Below, piece by piece: positions 61,783-64,000 of a DNA stretch of 64,000 bases; the stretch's first letter is position 1, and every line of letters begins with the position of its first letter. The stretch comes from Afipia carboxidovorans OM5 (GTDB lineage Bacteria > Pseudomonadota > Alphaproteobacteria > Rhizobiales > Xanthobacteraceae), in NCBI RefSeq assembly GCF_000218565.1, contig NC_015684.1, positions 1,364,001 through 1,428,000 of the forward strand, given 5' to 3'. Position numbers and translations under genes: made by a program. The notes below the pieces were generated by a model. The model was not told the DNA's origin and searched no databases. It was given only the letters and a program-made list of their open reading frames with translations.

Positions 61783-63408
61783 ATGGTGAGGACGCCCGAT
61801 CAGTTCGATTACATCGTGGTGGGAGCAGGCTCCGCCGGATGCGTGCTGGCAAATCGCTTGAGCGCCGATGGCCGCCACAAGGTGCTGCTGCTCGAGGCGG
61901 GCCCGAAGGACAACTACCTGTGGATCCACATTCCCATCGGTTACGGGAAGACGATGTTTCACAAGGCGTACAACTGGGGCTTCTACACCGACCCAGAGCC
62001 CAACATGAAAGATCGCCGCATCTATTGGCCGCGCGGCCGGGGTCTCGGTGGGTCAAGCTCGATCAACGGATTGATCTGCATTCGCGGGCAGCGCGAGGAT
62101 TACGATCGCTGGGCGCAGCTCGGCAATCCCGGATGGGATTGGAAAAGCGTCCTGCCGTACTTCATCAAGTCCGAACACAACAGCCGTGGCGCCAGCGCGG
62201 TGCATGGCGGTGATGGTCCGCTGTGGATGTCCGACATCGGCGCCAAGAGCGAATTGATGGAAGCTATCATTCGCGGCGCCAAGGAAATGGGCGTGCCGCA
62301 GAACGACGACTTCAATAGCGGCGATCAGGAAGGCGTCGGCTACTATCAACTGTTCACGCACAATGGCTGGCGAATTTCGTCGGCGGTTGCCTATCTCAAG
62401 CCCGCGCGCAATCGTGCCAACCTGAGCATCGAAACCGACGCGCATGCGACCGGCCTCATTCTCGAAGGCCGCCGTGCGGTCGGCGTGCGATATCTCCAGA
62501 ACGGCGTTGCGCGGGAAGCGCGTGCGGCCCGCGAGGTCATCCTGTCGGCAGGCGCGCTGCAATCGCCGCAACTTCTGCAACTGTCGGGCATCGGGCCTGC
62601 ATCGCTGCTGCAGCGCCATGGGATCAACGTGGTGCACGATCTGCCGGGCGTCGGCCAGAACCTTCAGGATCATTTGCAGTTGCGCCTGATGTATCGGGTC
62701 TCGAAACCGATCACCACCAATGACGATCTGCGCACGCTGTTCAGCCAGGCGAAGATAGGTTTGCAGTGGTTGCTGAAGGGCACCGGTCCGCTCGGCATCG
62801 GCATCAATCAGGGCGGCTTGTTCACGAAAATCCTGCCGGGGTCGGAGACGCCGGACATCCAGTTTCATTTCGGCACGCTGTCGGCCGACATGGCGGGCGG
62901 CAAGCCGCATCCGTGGTCGGGCTGCACGTTCTCGGTCTGCCAGTTGCGCCCTGAGTCCCGCGGCACTGTCGAAATCAGATCGGCCGATCCGATGGAGCCG
63001 CCATCGATGAAGCCGAACTATCTCGAGGCGGAGACCGACCGCATCTGCGCGGTGGAGTCGATCAAATACGCCCGCCGCCTCGCATCGACGAATGCGCTCA
63101 GGCCTTATCTCGTCGGCGAATACAAGCCCGGCGCTGACGTGAGCACCGACGACGAGATCCTCGATTTCGCGCGCGAATACGGCGCGACGATTTTCCATCC
63201 GACCGGGACCTGCAAGATGGGATCGGATCCACTGGCCGTGACGGATGCCCGGCTTCGGGTTCACGGCATTGGAGGGCTGCGTGTGGTCGATTGCTCGATC
63301 ATGCCCAACCTCGTTTCCGGCAATACGCATGCGCCGGCCGTCATGATTGCGGAAAAGGCATCCGATATGATTTTAGCTGACTCAAAAGAAAATTCTATCG
63401 CAGCTTAG
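61783..63408 (+). CDS. GMC family FAD-dependent oxidoreductase (alcohol/choline dehydrogenase type)
   Basis: About 541 residues. The FAD fold is FDYIVVGAGSAGCVLANRL, the first GMC signature is GRGLGGSSSINGL, the second is GALQSPQLLQLSGIGP, and the C-terminal active-site segment is FHPTGTCKMG plus SGNTHAPAVMIAEKASDMI. Family members oxidise choline, polyethylene glycol, terpenols or other alcohols to aldehydes, passing electrons to quinone or oxygen. ATGs at 61768 and 61783 are both possible; a GGGA sequence lies before the second. A permease of the MHS family follows, probably importing the substrate. Confidence 0.9.
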   Translation: MVRTPDQFDYIVVGAGSAGCVLANRLSADGRHKVLLLEAGPKDNYLWIHIPIGYGKTMFHKAYNWGFYTDPEPNMKDRRIYWPRGRGLGGSSSINGLICIRGQREDYDRWAQLGNPGWDWKSVLPYFIKSEHNSRGASAVHGGDGPLWMSDIGAKSELMEAIIRGAKEMGVPQNDDFNSGDQEGVGYYQLFTHNGWRISSAVAYLKPARNRANLSIETDAHATGLILEGRRAVGVRYLQNGVAREARAAREVILSAGALQSPQLLQLSGIGPASLLQRHGINVVHDLPGVGQNLQDHLQLRLMYRVSKPITTNDDLRTLFSQAKIGLQWLLKGTGPLGIGINQGGLFTKILPGSETPDIQFHFGTLSADMAGGKPHPWSGCTFSVCQLRPESRGTVEIRSADPMEPPSMKPNYLEAETDRICAVESIKYARRLASTNALRPYLVGEYKPGADVSTDDEILDFAREYGATIFHPTGTCKMGSDPLAVTDARLRVHGIGGLRVVDCSIMPNLVSGNTHAPAVMIAEKASDMILADSKENSIAA

Positions 63409-63437
63409 GAAACGACCCTGCAACGAGGAGAGGTCAC

Positions 63438-64000
63438 ATGGCGGATAAAGCACTTTTAAAACGTGTCGTCTTCGCATCTTTGATCGGAGCGACCGTGGAA
63501 TGGTACGATTTCTTTCTCTACGGCGTCGTCGCCGGAATCGTCTTCAATCATCTGTATTTTCCGTCGCATGACATCTTGGTCTCGACGATGCTGGCCTACA
63601 CGACCTTCGCGGTCGGCTTCGTCACCCGTCCGCTTGGTGGCGTGATCTTCGGCCACTTCGGCGATCGTATCGGCCGCAAGAGCATGCTCATCCTGACGCT
63701 GATGATCATGGGTGTCGCGACGTTCCTGATCGGTCTGGTGCCGACCTATGACCAGATTGGTATCTGGGCGCCGATCGCATTGCTCGTGCTGCGCATTCTG
63801 CAGGGCATCGGCCTTGGCGGTGAATGGGGCGGCGCGGTGCTGATGACGTATGAATATGCCGAGCCGCACAAGCGCGGCCTCTACGCCAGCCTGCCGCAGA
63901 TCGGCCTGTCGATCGGCCTGTGCCTCGCCTCCGGCGTGGTGGCGCTGTTGTCGTACTCGCTGACCAACGAGCAATTTCTGGCGTGGGGCTGGCGTATCGC
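63438..64000 (+). CDS. MFS permease, metabolite:H+ symporter (MHS) family, truncated by the window end
   Basis: The first 187 codons are visible; the gene continues beyond the window. FASLIGATVEWYDFFLYGVVAG, RPLGGVIFGHFGDRIGRKSML and ILQGIGLGGEWGGAVLM are hallmark segments of the ShiA/ProP/KgtP-like MHS group. AGGAGAGG lies before ATG 63438. It is 29 bases downstream of the GMC oxidoreductase and probably co-transcribed, importing a carboxylate or amino-acid-like substrate by proton symport. Confidence 0.9.
   Translation, partial: MADKALLKRVVFASLIGATVEWYDFFLYGVVAGIVFNHLYFPSHDILVSTMLAYTTFAVGFVTRPLGGVIFGHFGDRIGRKSMLILTLMIMGVATFLIGLVPTYDQIGIWAPIALLVLRILQGIGLGGEWGGAVLMTYEYAEPHKRGLYASLPQIGLSIGLCLASGVVALLSYSLTNEQFLAWGWRI

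Overview
The window looks like chromosomal DNA of an alphaproteobacterium of the Bradyrhizobium/Afipia/Rhodopseudomonas group. This is inferred from the high G+C, FNR/FixK-type TTGA-N6-(T/G)CAA sites, a tripartite tricarboxylate (TTT) transporter, several IclR-controlled catabolic clusters and a REP-type GTCCCCGC/GCGGGGAC repeat. No database search was possible. I saw no rRNA, tRNA, CRISPR array or insertion sequence.

Layout. 1-2769: tail of a branched-chain amino acid/amide (Liv-type) ABC operon, convergent with a LysR gene. 4083-6074: universal stress protein with an upstream FixK-type box, then an AT-rich orphan glycosyltransferase. 6246-28518: a large catabolic region with three IclR regulators. 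It holds an enolase-superfamily enzyme, a TTT transporter (tctCBA) behind a perfect FNR/FixK box, an amidohydrolase with two Rieske proteins and a ferredoxin reductase, a GST, a TauE-type exporter, a quinone oxidoreductase, a thiol dioxygenase-like cupin, a CaiB-type CoA-transferase, a crotonase, an acyl-CoA ligase, a two-subunit CoA-transferase-like pair and a Pot-type ABC transporter. 28571-33614: two small exported proteins and a formate dehydrogenase whose alpha subunit is read through an in-frame TGA as selenocysteine. 33669-51768: two diguanylate cyclases, the B12-dependent ribonucleotide reductase NrdJ, a protease-inhibitor-like protein, an NDH-2-like flavoprotein, an alpha/beta hydrolase, an AraC regulator, an NmrA-like protein, a winged-helix/TolB-like/TPR protein and PutA. 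52056-60340: NrdB and NrdA, QueH, and a cobalamin riboswitch followed by metE. 60412-64000: a small membrane protein, a fourth IclR regulator, a GMC oxidoreductase and the start of an MHS-type permease.

Themes. (1) B12 economy: nrdJ needs adenosylcobalamin, while nrdAB, queH and riboswitch-controlled metE are three adjacent B12-independent alternatives to NrdJ, QueG and MetH. NrdB carries the residue pattern of a class Ic (Chlamydia-type, Mn/Fe, tyrosyl-radical-free) R2. Both reductases have candidate NrdR box pairs with the same 31-base period. (2) A possible thiol-acid/organosulfur route: TTT import, mercaptopropionate dioxygenase-like cupin, CaiB CoA activation, crotonase and TauE sulfite export. 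(3) A low-oxygen layer: FixK-type boxes before tctC and the stress protein, a selenoprotein formate dehydrogenase, and an oxygen-independent NrdJ.

Starts were moved from the longest open frame wherever a ribosome-binding site, overlap or domain boundary argued for an internal start; each case is noted.
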